Positions 35,723-47,524 of a stretch of 64,000 nt of DNA are shown one piece after another. A model generated the notes under the pieces. The model ran no database searches. It was not told the DNA's origin and saw nothing but the letters and a program-made list of their open reading frames with translations. The stretch is from Rhabdophis nuchalis (taxonomy: Eukaryota > Chordata > Lepidosauria > Squamata > Natricidae), in contig CM077643.1 of the NCBI GenBank assembly GCA_039707465.1, forward strand, positions 48,578,605-48,642,604. The letters run 5' to 3'. The position numbers and the translations under genes were made by a program. Within the stretch, counting starts at the first letter, position 1. Every line of letters begins with the position of its first letter.

Positions 35723-36289
35723 CCATAATGGCAAACCTATGGCACGTGTGCCACAGATGGCATGCAAAGCCCTCTCTGTAGGCACTCCAGCTGTTGCCCC
35801 AGCCCAGCTCCATGGCGCATGCACATACACATCCCACAGGCCAGCTGGTCTTCGGGTCTCTGCCGTGTATGCACGAGGGGGGGAGCATGCGGGGGACATG
35901 GGGAGGTGCATGCGTGGGGTTGCTTGCATTGCATTTTGGGGCCTTGTACGCACCCCATCCCATTTTGGCTTTCAGGTTGGTGCAGGAGGCCTTCTAGGAC
36001 CAAAATGGGATGCAGGGTGCTGCATGAGGGCCCCCCATTTTGGGCCTGAAAAGCCTCCTGTGCCAACCTAGAAGGAAAAAAATAGGTGAAGAGGGGCGGG
36101 ATGCATGCGCAGGGAGCAGGGGAGGGACATGCATGCATAGGGTGATGCGCACGTATGCGCAGGGGGCAGGGCACATGTGGGGGATGTCCACATGCATTGT
36201 ATTATGGCTATTGGCACGGGGGGGGGAGACTATCGCACATGCAGATGCATGCTTTTGGCACGCAACGACAACAAGGTTAGTCATCACTG
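35723..36289. mobile_element. hAT-type MITE, reverse relative of 3-590
   Basis: The left end CCATAATGGCAAACCTATGG and the right end AAGGTTAGTCATCACTG are imperfect inverted repeats of the CAGTGATGGYGAACC type. GC-rich internal blocks (GGCCAGCTGGTCTTCGGGTC) are shared with the 10689 copy. The Tc1 transposon begins 2 bp further on. Confidence 0.75.
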
Positions 36290-36290
36290 C

Positions 36291-37916
36291 TACAGTTGCA
36301 AGAAAAAGTATGTGAACTCCTTGGGAGTACGTGGAGTTTTGCATGAATTGGTCATAAAATGTGCTCTGAACTTCATCTAAGTCACAACAATAAACAAACA
36401 CATTCTGCTTAAAATAATACTACACAAACATTAGATGTTGCAATGGTTTAATTGAACATAACATGTAAACATTCACAGTGCAGGGAGGAAAAAGTATGTG
36501 AACCGGTGGACTTAATACCTGGTTGACCCTCCTTTGGCAGCAATAACCTCAACCAAACGGTTCCTGTAGTTGCAGATCAGACCTGCACAACGATCTGGAG
36601 TAATTTTGGACCACTCCTCTTCACAAAACTGTTTCAGTGTAGCAATATTCTTGGGATGTCTGGTGTGAATCACTCTCTTAAGGTCATGCCACAGCATTTC
36701 AATTGGATTGAGGTCAGGACTCTGACTGGGCCACTCCAGAAGGCGTATTTTGTGCTGTTGAAGCCATTTTTTGTTGAATTACTTGTATGCTTTGGGTCAT
36801 TGTCCTGTTGCATCACCCATCCTCTGCGGAGCTTCAGTTGGCGGACAGATGGTCGTACGTTTTCCCGCAAAATGTCTTGATAAACTCTGGAATTCATTCT
36901 CCCATCAATGACAACAATACGTCTAGGCCCTGAGGCAGCAAAGCAGCCCCAAACCATGATGCTCCCTCTGCCATGTTTTACAGTGAGGATGAGGTTTTGC
37001 TGTTGGTGTGCTGTGCCTTTTTTTCTCCACACATAGTGTTGTGTGTTCTTCCCAAACAACTCAATTTTGGTTTCATCTGTCCACAGTATATTTTCCCAGT
37101 AGTGCTGTGGAACATCCAGGTGCTCTTTTGCAAACTTCAAACATGCTGCAATATATTTTTTTTGGACAGCAATGGCTTCCTCCGTGGTGTCCTCCCATGT
37201 ACTCCATTCTTGTTTAATGTTTTCCTTATTGTAGATGTGTCAACAAAAATGTTAGCATGTGCCAGGGACTTCTGTAGGTCTTTAGCTGACACTCTAAGAT
37301 TCTTCTTTACCTCATGAAGCATTCTGCGCTGTGCTCTTGCAGTCATTTTTACAGGATGGCCACGCCTAGGGAGAGTAGCAACAGTGCTAAACTTTCTCCA
37401 TTTGTAAACAGTCTGTCTTACCGTGGATATATGAACATCAAGGCTTTTGGAGATACTTTTGTAACCCTTTCCAGCTTCATGCAAGTCAACAATTCTTGAT
37501 CGTAGGTCTTCTGAGAGCTCTTTTCTGCGAGGCATGGTTCACATCAGACAGTGCTTCTTGAAACCAGTAAACCCAAACCAGGTGTGTGTTTTTAAAGGGC
37601 AGGACAGCTGTCAGCAACACATCCAATATCATCACACTGATTGGAGTCAAGGTTGGCTCACTCCTGGTTCCAATTAGTTCTTGGAGACGTCATTAGGCTA
37701 GGGGCTCACATACTTTTTCCTCCCTGCACTGTGAATGTTTACATGTTATGTTCAATTAAACCATGGCAACCTCTAATGTTTGTGTAGTATTATTTTAAGC
37801 AGACTGTGTTTGTTTATTGTTGTGACTTAGAGGAAGTTCAGAGCACATTTTATGACCAATTCATGCAAAACTCCACGTAATCCCAAGGGGTTCACATACT
37901 TTTTCTTGCAACTGTT
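36291..37916 (-). mobile_element. Full-length Tc1-like DNA transposon
   Basis: The left end TACAGTTGCAAGAAAAAGTA and the right end TACTTTTTCTTGCAACTGTT delimit a 1.63 kb element. Its terminal inverted repeats are about 210 bp and of the IR/DR type. A core AAAAAGTATGTGAAC occurs twice in each arm: about 36303 and 36490 on the left, about 37707 and 37893 on the right. The TA on the left is intact; on the right it reads TT. The transposase gene lies between the arms on the minus strand. Confidence 0.93.
36512..37535 (-). pseudogene. Tc1 transposase, broken by two frameshifts
   Basis: Minus-strand reading, about 340 residues in three frames. Part 1 (37535 to about 37160) holds the paired helix-turn-helix DNA-binding domain: [40 protein letters not shown] and the GRPR-like PRRGHPVK. 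Near 37155 an apparent extra AT shifts the frame. Part 2 (37140 to about 36770) holds catalytic DDE residue 1 in LWTDETKIELFG and residue 2 in [10 protein letters not shown]. Part 3, after a second shift near 36765, restores [14 protein letters not shown] and ends in TAA. The conserved PDLNPIE glutamate (third catalytic residue) is readable only in the restored frame. A cut-and-paste transposase of the Tc1 family, now inactive but only lightly mutated. Confidence 0.93.
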
Positions 37917-37973
37917 TTCCTCTGACCACATGAGGGCTCTCAGAAAAAGCACCAATTTGGGAAGAGATGTCTA

Positions 37974-38375
37974 CAGGTAGTCCTCAATTTAGGACCACAA
38001 CTGAGGCCAAAATTTTGATTGCTAAGTTAGAGAATTGTTAAGTGAACTTTGCCTCATTTTACATCCTTTTTTTGCCATTGTTGTCGAATGAATCACTGCA
38101 GTTGTTAAGTGAATATTGCGATTATTATTCAAATCAGGCTTCCAGTGTTGACTCTGCTTGTCAGAAGTTGGCTGGGAAGGTTAGAAATGGTGATCAGATG
38201 ACCCTGGGACACTGCAGCTGTCATAAATACATGTCGGTTGCCCGAATTTTTATCATGTGACCATGGAGATGCTGCAATGGTCATATGAAAACCGGTCATA
38301 CAGTAAGTCACTTTTTTTCAGTGCCATTGTAACTACGGTCACTAAATGAATGGCTGTTAAGTCAAGGACTACCTG
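37974..38375. mobile_element. TA-flanked MITE, best copy of its family
   Basis: 402 bp from CAGGTAGTCCTCAATTTAGG to CAAGGACTACCTG, with TA on both sides (37972-37973, 38376-38377). Non-coding, with internal TTGTTAAGTGAAT and GACCATGGAGATGCTGCAAT motifs. The TA target suggests mobilisation by a mariner/pogo-type transposase. Confidence 0.88.
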
Positions 38376-38404
38376 TAGTTCATTTATTTCCCAAACCCCT
38401 AGCT

Positions 38405-38539
38405 CAGGAGTATCCAAACTTGGGAACTTTAAGACTTGTGGACTTCAACTCCCAGAAATCCCCAGCCAGCCATGCTGGCTGGGGAATTCTGCAAGTTGAA
38501 GTCCACAAATCTTAAAGTTCCCAAGTTTGGACACCCCTG
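38405..38539. mobile_element. Palindromic hAT-type MITE
   Basis: A 135-bp palindrome from CAGGAGTATCCAAACTTGGG to CCCAAGTTTGGACACCCCTG, centred on CAGCCATGCTGGCTG. Perfect 8-bp duplication CCCTAGCT at 38397-38404 and 38540-38547. Same length and arms as the 24260 copy. Confidence 0.92.
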
Positions 38540-38547
38540 CCCTAGCT

Positions 38548-39442
38548 ACTCTTTATTCCCTTGCTTTCTAAAAGTGGTGAAGGTGCTAGGATGATTAAGA
38601 TTTTTTTTTTAAAAAAAAACTCCATGGGCTACCCAGGATGAGAATATATAATGTTACATTTTATTTATAGAGAAATATTTAGGAATGTTACAGGAATCCT
38701 AGCAAGTGAACTTTAGACCAAATATATATATGGGTACATGAGGGCAGAAAATTAGGAAGTCTATCTCGCTTATTCTTGTGCTGTACAATAATTACAAGGA
38801 GGCAGATATAAGGGTATCCTGCAGGTACCCATAGTTTAGGTAATGGACATGATCCCTGCTTAGCTTGAAAAACCAACCTTCACATCAAGCAGTAGAAATT
38901 AAATGCTTACTTTTTAACACACAACTGCTGGTGAAATTCTTCCACGATGACTTCTTTGCTTTTTTGCAGTATAATCAGTTATCAGACATTCCTGAATATA
39001 TGTGCCTATTTTATTGGCTCCAGTCTAGCCTGTTGTACTGAAGCTGCCACCTTTCAGCTCAACTGTATTACACCTCCCATAAATTCTAGTCTCTGTGCAT
39101 GGTGGATATGGTAAGCAGTCAGAGGGAACCAAGATATTGAAAATATTAAAATGAAAATCAATAGGTAATGAATTGAACGTAATTGAATACAAAAGAACAT
39201 TTATATTACTAATTGTATAACAAGGGCGTTTAAAAAAAATAACCATTGAAGTTGGGTAGCTAATAAATTGACATCAATAAAAATGGTTAATTATATCCTT
39301 GCATATTGTTTCTCAAAAGCTTGTTCTCTTCTTGCAAGACCTGCAGTTAGACAGATACTCCTAAAAAAAGAGCCTGCACATTAAAGATATTTCCCCCCCA
39401 TGAATATTCAAGATATGGTGTGGTCAAGACCATTCAATGAAC
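38548..39442. other. Unassigned spacer
   Basis: AT-rich, no recognisable feature. Confidence 0.35.
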
Positions 39443-39444
39443 TA

Positions 39445-40218
39445 CCCTCTTTCCCTGAAAATAAGACCTCCCCAGATAATAAGCCCAATTGGGCTTTTGG
39501 GTGCATGCACTAAAATAAGCCCTCCCCTGAAAATAAGCCCTCCCCTGAAAATATTGCAGCACAGCAGCAGCCATGAGGTGACCATGCTCGTTGCCTCCTG
39601 CACCTCAAAAATAATAAGACATCCCTCTAAAAAATTGTTTGATCACGGGATCTGGTTCAAGTGGGTGACGCCCGAAGGGATGCTGGTGTTCTGGGAAGGA
39701 GGAAGAGTGAGGATTAAAACAGTTGTTGAGGCGGAAGCCTTTCTTAAAAAACATTCCTCTGTCCTGGGGGAAGATCCAGGGGGGGCAGGGGGGCCACGGC
39801 CCCGCCCGCTGGGGGCCTGGAAGGAGGGATAGAAGACACAATTGCCAAGAGACTTAGATCTAAAAAATAACTTTGCCTTGATTTTTTGAGTAATATTGTA
39901 TAACATGTGTATCTGGATTTTTGCAAATGACTGACAGCATAGAAAGAACTTAGATATATGTACTTGTTTTCACTTTGTAGTATTATGAAAAATGTTTTTT
40001 GTTAATGATTTATTATGAGGCTCCGGAAGGGCCGACGACTTCGACGCGAAAGCTCTCAAAATTTCTTTGTATCTCTTACCCTACCCTATTGAAAAACTGT
40101 AAAACCAATAAAACTTTTTCAATATAAAAATAATAAGACATCCCCAAAAATAAGGCCAAGCACTTATTTCAGGGGTCAAAAAAAAATAAGGCACTGTCTT
40201 ATTTTTGGGGAAACACGG
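39445..40218. mobile_element. Mariner-type MITE split by a retrotransposon
   Basis: The left end CCCTCTTTCCCTGAAAATAA and the right end TTATTTTTGGGGAAACACGG are bordered by TA (39443-39444, 40219-40220). The body matches the 11681 copy, including ACAGCAGCAGCCATGAGGTG. The sequence between 39626 and 40144 is a retrotransposon and its second target copy. Confidence 0.85.
39626..40130 (+). mobile_element. ORF1-only (half-L1-like) retrotransposon, 5'-truncated copy
   Basis: Bounded by a perfect 19-bp duplication AAAAATAATAAGACATCCC (39607-39625 and 40126-40144), overlapping the A tail. It starts in the C-terminal domain of ORF1 (LFDHGIWFKWVTPEGMLVFW, then VRIKTVVEAEAFLKKHSS). It runs through the ORF1 end equivalent (TAA at 39868-39870) directly into the same 3' UTR as the full-length copy at 59848, ending CCAATAAAACTTTTTCAATA plus As. 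A small indel near 39790-39830 shifts the frame before the end. The target complement TTTTT/GAGG fits L1 endonuclease. No ORF2 sequence is present. Confidence 0.9.
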
Positions 40219-40220
40219 TA

Positions 40221-42409
40221 CTAAAAAGTCCTTGATTTGAATTCCATTGCTGCCATGAATGTACTTCTAAATTGCTTCTAAGGGATAGTATGTCACTGTA
40301 TACCTTGGTACCTAACTTCTTTAAAACTCATCAAATATGGTGCTCAGTGCATTTTGATGTGAAAATTTTGTCCTACTACTAACTGTTTGGTACTCAACAC
40401 ACAGCTAGAACCTGTCAATGTGAGCTACTTTGTGACTCACTACATTATTCCTTATGGGAAAACTTTGTTGGGTATTCATTGTTTTTGATACTCATCGGGG
40501 CTCCTGGAACCAATTTACAATGATATTGAGGTACTACTGTAGCTAGTCCTAGAGATAACAATAGACATTAATGTCTTGCAGCCATCACAATGTTGTTTTG
40601 CTCCAGGATTCTCATATATAACCATTTGATCTCTATTAGAAATAGACTTTTTGGTCCAATTCAGTTAAACTGTTTGACACACTTTCCTGTGTACAATTTG
40701 AAAGCATTGAAATAAACCAGGCTGTGTAATGAATATATTTGAATATGAGAAAATACCACTTTTTCACAATACTGTTCTGGTACGCAAAATTAGTTAAAAT
40801 GGTATTAGACCTAACTTACTATTTGTTATAGGTAGAATACTAATGAACAAGAAATTGATACCTATGAATGTTCACCTCAGCCTTTTCTCAAAAATGGTCA
40901 AGTATTCAACGAAACAATTGTGAAGAGCAAAAAAGGAGGCAAGACTGCAATGGAAATTGATATAAGCATGTAATATCTATTTAGTCTGAGTGAATTTAGA
41001 TGTCTAAAATTATATTAGTTGTATCCTGGTATTCTCAAGTAACTTGGTGACCAAAACATGGTGGTGTTTTTTGTGAAAGCAGGTTCTAGAACAGATTACA
41101 AATCCGCCATCAATCATGGAAAAGAATGTGATGATAATCCAATTTCACAAAGGAATCAAGAAAAGACATTACCAAACTGTCTTATCTCATTTTAAATAGA
41201 ACACCTTTATAGATTATGTGTATAGTTTAGTTTCAGTAAAGCATTTTTGATAAACTATTCCATGGAGTTCTGATTTAACAAACCTTCTAAGGGTAAATTT
41301 TGTGGGATGACAATTAAATGGATATATAACTGGCTTGAAAAATCATTAAAAGTTCATCAAATTAGAATGAAGTACTCAGTGGGGTAACTTCACTGAAGAG
41401 ATGACAAGAAATTTACAAAATGAAATAGGCAAGATTGCCTAAAACATGCTGTTTTAGGCAGTCTTAACAAAGTCAAAAGGAAAGTACTAAGAAATAGCAA
41501 TCAGAGATATAGAGATATAGGATGTGTGCTTGATGTTGTATTTTGAAAAAAAGAATGCAGTTAAACCTTACAAACTAAATATGAATCAGCACTCTGAGGC
41601 AGTTACAAAAAGTAAATGGATTGTTTGCATTAATTATTGAATGTTGTTTCCGAATGCAGTATAGTTTCTGAGTTATGGGATCTATTAGTTCCATTGTTGG
41701 TCAGAATTCAGAGAAATTAGAACAGGATCTACAACATAAACTACAACACATTCAGAAGAAGGACAAAAAGGATGATTATAATACTAACTTAATTACTGTA
41801 AAAGAGATTATTCGTGTGTTGCATAGTGTTTGTAGCACACCCCAATCCACAGTGGGTATACGCTGGTGAATTTATAAGAAAGTAGTAATAATACAAATGT
41901 TAGGATAAAGAGCCCATAACATAAAGAAAGCATGCACATGCACACACACAAATACACACACACACACACAGGAGTATCACATATGGTAGCACTTTTTAAG
42001 TAACCAAAAGCACGCCACATAGAAGAAGATCAAGAGCTGCTTTCTTGCATAAGGACGAGAATAATGATTAGTCACAGGAAGGCATCAGATTCCATTTGAA
42101 TGTTACGAGAGAGAGAAAGATTACAGCGAAGCAATATCAGTTTGAGAGACCCATTTGCCCAGAAAAGTGGTAGACTTCCCTTAATCAGATTTATTCAAGC
42201 ACAGACTCACAACCACCACTTAGGGCACTTTGATTTGGATTCTTGCACTGGGCAGGGTCTTAGACTTAATAGCCTAATTCACATCTTCTAAATCTGTAAT
42301 TTGATTTCATGCATATGTATCATATCTAAATCCAATCCATAGCACAAATTTAATTACTATGCCTATGGACATATGAATCATGGCATGTGCAGTCAAACAT
42401 CACAGGGAT
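40221..42409. other. Unassigned spacer
   Basis: AT-rich. A (CA)n run lies at 41939-41970. A 64-codon frame at 41675 (start MGSISSIVGQ) has no familiar domain. Confidence 0.35.
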
Positions 42410-43040
42410 TTTTTTTTTTTTCAATTTATACCCCGCCCTTCTCCAAACGGACCCAGGGCGGCGCACAGGAAAATTAAAATACATACAAACATCATATAAA
42501 ATTTAAAAACTAATTCAATAGAACCTGTGCTAAAACCAGATTAAAATCCCCAAATTTAAAAACTATCTAAAAGTCAGTATAGGGGGCTACGCTAGGCCGG
42601 CTAGATGGAACAAATGTGTCTTAAGACACTTGCGGAAGAGGCGGAGGTCAGAGATGGTGCGAAGTTCAGGGGGTAAGTCGTTCCAAAGGGCTGGACCTGC
42701 CACAGAGAAGGCTCTCCCCCTGGGTGTCGCCAGTCGGCATTGTCCGGCCGACGGCACCCTGAGGAGGCCCTCTCTGTGGGAGCGTATTGGTCTGAGGGAT
42801 GTATGGGGCAGGAGGCGGTCTCCCATATAACTAGGCCCCGAGCCATGGAGCGCTTTAAAGATGGTCGTCAGAACCTTGAAGCGCACCCGAAAGACCACAG
42901 GAAGCCAGTGCAGCTCGCGCAGGATAGGTGTTATGTGGGAGTGTCTAGGCGCTCCCGTAATCACCCGCGCGGCTGCATTCTGGACTAACTGCAGCTTTCG
43001 AGTGCACCTCAAGGGAAGCCCCATGTAGAGAGCATTACAG
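42410..43040 (-). mobile_element. L2-type LINE 3' end
   Basis: Minus-strand reading frame open from 43024 to 42587 (145 codons) encodes the L2 ORF2 tail: MGLPLRCTRKLQLVQNAAAR, LHWLPVVFRVRFKVLTTIFK, SVAGPALWNDLPPELR, ending LFHLAGLA. The 3' UTR and T-rich tail end near 42410. Very close to the 3165 copy, so the two are probably from the same young subfamily. It lacks the endonuclease and reverse transcriptase domains. Confidence 0.88.
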
Positions 43041-43428
43041 TTAATTAATCTATCCCATGGGTAGACACATGCAGATAAGTGCTAAATGCTAACAAAGGAA
43101 GCTGTCTTACTAAATCTGAACAGACCCTTTGTCTATCATCTAATCCAGTGTTTTCTACTTTGGTAGCAACATTATTCTGTGGTCTTGTACAAGGAAACGT
43201 TTTGCCCATCCCCTGTCACTGACTGACTTAAGGCCTTCAGCATAGGCAACACGGGCTGGACTCTGAGTATAGTTCTTCTCTATAACAGACAATTCTGTTC
43301 TTTCCTTTGTCTGTTTCAGTTAGATGTCCCCAAGAACTGTGGGATTGCCTGAGGTCTTAAATATGCTATCAGTATGTACCTCTAAAATATGACATACTTT
43401 TGATCTGAGATTCATGTTGTATACGTGT
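43041..43428. other. Unassigned spacer
   Basis: No recognisable feature. Confidence 0.3.
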
Positions 43429-43436
43429 GTGTAGGA

Positions 43437-43798
43437 TAGAGATCGGCAACTTTAACACTCAAAGAGCCACAAAGGTCCTAAAACCCACAAAGCGCCTCCC
43501 CTTCAATTCTGGAGCCAACTGGAAGTCCGGTTCCCCCACCATAGAGTCTCCTCCTAGTGCAGCTTCCCTTTTGTCTCTGCCGACCGAAAGTCCAGTTTTC
43601 CCATCATTGAGTCTCCTCCTGACATGGCGTTCTCTGGCGTCCTTTGACATGACCCCATGGCGGTCTAAAAATTAAATTTATTATTATTATTATTATTATT
43701 TATTTCTCTATTTGTCCTAACCGAAAGCCCTGTGGAACTACAGGAAGCCTCAGCAGAGGGATGAAAGAGCCACGTGCAACTCCAGTTGCGGATCCCTA
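43437..43798. mobile_element. hAT-type MITE containing an (ATT)n run
   Basis: Ends TAGAGATCGGCAACT and AGTTGCGGATCCCTA are imperfect inverted repeats. Flanking octamers GTGTAGGA and ATATAGGA match at 6 of 8 positions. The middle carries an AAATTTATTATTATT stretch (43673-43700). Confidence 0.6.
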
Positions 43799-43839
43799 AT
43801 ATAGGAGAAGAAAATATTGGACAGAACTTTCAGTTTGTT

Positions 43840-45960
43840 TGTTTTTTTTTTTTGGTTTTTTTAAAATTTAATTTATATAACCGCACCCTCTCCCCGAAGG
43901 GACCCGTACAAAATATAAATAATTAAAATCGAATTAAATAGGTTATCCCTGTGCTAAAATTTAGAAAGTTAAAACATAATCCATTTAAAAACCCAATTAA
44001 AACAATTTATAATACAGACTGAAGGCTAGGTAAATAACTTAGGCCAAACTGGCCTGATGGAACAAAAGTGTCTTTAATTTCTGGCGGAAGGTGCGGAGGT
44101 CCGTGGTTGTTCTGAGGTCGGGGGGTAGGTCGTTCCAGAGGGTTGGGCCCACCACAGAGAAGGCCCTTCCCCTGGGCGTCGCCCGCTGGCATTGCCTGGT
44201 GGACGGCACCCGGAGAAGTCCCTCTCTGTGGGAGCGAATCGGCCGCAGGGATGTATGAGGTAGGATGCGGTCTCTCAGGTAGCTTGGTCCCGTGCCATGG
44301 AGCGCTTTAAAGATGGTAATCAACACCTTGAAGCGCACCCAAAAGACCACAGGTAACCAGTGCAGCTTGCGCAGGAGCGGTGTTACATGGGAATATCTAG
44401 ACGTTCCCAAGATCGCCCGCGCGGCCGCATTCTGGACCAGCTGCAGTCTTCGGGTGCACGCCAAGGGGAGCCCCATGTAGAGAGCATTACAGTAGTCTAG
44501 CTGGGATGTCACAAGCGCATGAGTGACTGTGCGAAGGGCGTCCCGGTACAATAAGGACTGCCGCACCAGGCGTACCTGGTGGAAAGCCCCCCTGGCCACG
44601 GCTGTCACGTGATCTTGCATAGACAGCCGGGTATCCAGGAGGACACCTAGGTTGCGTGCCCGATCCACGGGGGCTAGATGTTCGCCCCCTATGGCCAGTG
44701 ATGGAATCAACTGGTTAAACCGGGACGCCGGAAACCACAGCCACTCGGTCTTGGACGGGTTGAGTTTGAGTCTGTTGCTTCCCATCCAGATCCGTACGGC
44801 TTCCAGACATCGGGACATCACTTCAACGGCATCGTTGGGGTGGTTTGGGGTAGAAAAGTACAGCTGCGTGTCATCAGCGTAGATGTGATACTCTACCCCA
44901 AAACCACGGATGATCTCACCCAGCGGCTTCATGTATGCGTCCCCTGAGGCACCCCACAAGTGAGGGGTCTAGAGGTCGACCTCTGCCCTCCTGCCAACAT
45001 AAATTGCGATCGGCCGGAGAGGTAGGAGGAGAACCACCGTAAAACAGTGCCTCTCACCCCCAACCCCTCCAGCCGATGCAATAGGATACCATGGTCGATG
45101 GTATCAAAAGCCGCCGAGAGATCTAATAGGACCAGGATGGAGGAACAACCCCCATCTCTGGCCCTCCAGAGATCATCCACCAACGCGACCAATGCCGTCT
45201 CAGTGCTGTGCCCGGGCCGGAAGCCGGACTGGCGCGGGTCCAGATAATCAACTTCCTCCAGGTGACGGGGAAACTGTTGTGCCACCACACTCTCAACAAC
45301 CTTCGATAGAAAATGAAGGTTGGAGACTGGACGATAGTTTTCCAACAAAGCTGGGTCCAGGGAAGGCTTCTTGAGGAGGGGTCTCACCATCGCCTCTTTA
45401 AGGGAGACCGGCAAGAACCCCTCACTCAGAGAAGCGTTGACTAACTCCTGGAGCCAGCCTCGTGTCACCTCCCAGGATGCCAGTACAAGCCAGGAGGGAC
45501 ACGGGTTCAATAAACATGTGGTGGCTCTCAGTCGCCCACGTAACCTGTCCATATCTTCGGAAGCAACAGAGTCAAACTCCTCCCAGAATGGTATCTCAAG
45601 ACCTGCTTCCGACAATCCCTCTAGGCCACTCTCGGTGGAGATCAGCTCGCTCCGAATCTGAGCGCTTTTATCCTGCTGATAAACACCAAATTCCTCTGCT
45701 CGACCCTGCAGAGGGGCTTCCCGCGGCCTCTGTTGAAGGAGGGAGCGGGTCACCCCAAACAGGGCGGCAGGGTGGTTCTCTGCGGATGCGATAAGAGTGG
45801 CACAGTATTGACGCTTGGCCACTCTCATCGCCACAATGTAAGTCCGTAAATGGGCTCTCACCTGTTTTGAGCCTGGAAGGGAGATTGTCGGCTCCCTTGT
45901 GCACTTATAATGGCGTCTCCAATTTATCCACCCCAAAGAAGCTGATTTATTTTCCATGAC
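43840..45960 (-). pseudogene. L2-type LINE with reverse transcriptase, internally deleted
   Basis: Minus strand. Frame 1 (45957-44929, 342 codons) carries the region before and the N-terminal part of the reverse transcriptase: MVRPLLKKPSLDP, ENYRPVSNLHFLSKVVE, RQSGFRPGHSTETAL, LVLLDLSAAFDTIDH, then LTCGVPQG and a stop. Frame 2 (about 44950-44039) resumes with MKPLGEIIRGFGVEYHIYAD and the catalytic YADD, followed by SKTEWLWFPASR and the C-terminal tail ending LFHQASLA. Between GVPQG and YMKPLGE roughly eight residues (the SxLSPxLFN segment) are missing and the frame is shifted. It lacks the endonuclease part (5'-truncated). The 3' UTR lies at 43850-44030. Non-functional. Confidence 0.92.
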
Positions 45961-46771
45961 ATTCCATGTTATTTTCTAGGTTGCTTTCATACCACTGAAA
46001 AATAGATTGTGAATTATGTGGCTATAATTTACAACTAATCAAAATATTCTCATGTCTGTGGAGAGTTTTGATTTTGTCTGCAACTCTTAACACAGCAGCT
46101 GCTTCCAGCAGTGGATGTGCTCTGTAACCAGACTGGGAATTGGGTGTAAATTTGTATCTTGACTTGATACCAAATGCAGAAAAAAGTTCTTTGAAGATAC
46201 ACTTGGGTTAATTTAATATTCTCAATATGTTCCATAGAGCACCAGCAAAACTCAGAAGCAATGCACTAAACTAAGTATTTTTGGTATATGATCAAATATT
46301 GTGCTTTTTTTCTTAATACCTGCTGCTTTTGGGATTCACACTCTCCTCCTCTTCCTCCTGTTTTCTAGTTTTAAATCATAGCACATTTCCCATACCTGAA
46401 TGTTTAACAGAATGAATGCTTACATCCATTTACACTACTATATTCCTATAGTAAGATATTGGTAACAAAAAGAAAAAGTACTTGGAGCTGTTTAACAGTA
46501 AAGTAGACTTAGATCATAAGATCAGGAGAAAAAATGGCTTAAATCATAGTGTTTGGCTTGGGTGAGGGCGAATTGCCAGAATGATACCAAAGTAGGTATT
46601 AGAGAAGTGGATAAAAAATAAAAAGAATCCATGATGGATAGGGTCAGGATTTTGTTTCCAAAATTCTGTAGCTCCAGACTCAGAGGCATAGTTGACTACA
46701 ACACTATATAGTCATCATGGTTAATCATTGGTAATCATGCTGCCCATGATTTTGCTATTTTAACTTACTTG
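45961..46771. other. Unassigned spacer
   Basis: No confident feature. About 46060-46140 may be a degraded LINE fragment. Confidence 0.3.
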
Positions 46772-46779
46772 AATCACTA

Positions 46780-47008
46780 CAGAGGTGGGTTGCTACCGGT
46801 TTGCATCAGTTTAGGTGAACCAGTAGTGGAAATTAGGATGCCGAACTGGTAGGGATGGCAGGCTGGCCATGCCCCCTTACCGGTTCCCCGGTCACCGCTG
46901 CTGTTGCTGGCTTGTTTTTTAATCATTTTTTCATGTTGTGCGCATGCGCAGAAAAATTTACACTCAACTGCGCACGCATGCACGAAGCAAACCAGCAACC
47001 CACCCCTG
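46780..47008. mobile_element. hAT-type MITE
   Basis: 229 bp from CAGAGGTGGGTTGCTACCGG to CCAGCAACCCACCCCTG with a perfect 8-bp duplication AATCACTA (46772-46779 and 47009-47016). Related to the 3048 and 25626 elements. Confidence 0.9.
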
Positions 47009-47524
47009 AATCACTACCTTTTGAAACTGATACGTGTGAAGTGTATGCAGTGCTTTTTTATCTGTCTTGCAGCTCTCAGTTTATTTATATAAATAAAAAT
47101 GTAAAATAGTTTGTACGAATCCACTAATCTCAAAAACTACTGAACCGATCTGCTTTAAATTTTGACACAATGTTGCCAAGGACTTCCGATAATAGAATAG
47201 TTACTCATTTTGTGCCTAGCACACGTGTATCGTGTGCAAGGTACACACATGTAAAATGTAACCACTGAAAATGTTTTTACCTTCCTGTAGCTCCTCCCAT
47301 CCGGCTGATATGTCACAAACACATAACGGCAAAAAACGGCCTTAGAAAGGAACGTTGCCAGGGGCAACGTGGAAAGCAATGCATGACGCATGTGCCTCCC
47401 TATCTGCCTGCAGCCGCTCTCTTCCACACACACACGCACGCACACATGGCCACAGGATCAGAAGCGTCCCAGCTCTGGAAGGTGCGCCGGCTGCCTCCAC
47501 CCGCAGCGAGCGTACGGGCATGGG

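Noticed and set aside
36290..36297. CTACAGTT as the target duplication of the hAT MITE at 35723 (left CTACAGAC)
   Set aside because: Most of the match comes from the first bases of the Tc1 terminal repeat, so it is not independent evidence.
41675..41869. 64-codon frame starting MGSISSIVGQ as a small gene or retroviral relic
   Set aside because: No recognisable domain, splice signal or neighbouring retroviral sequence.
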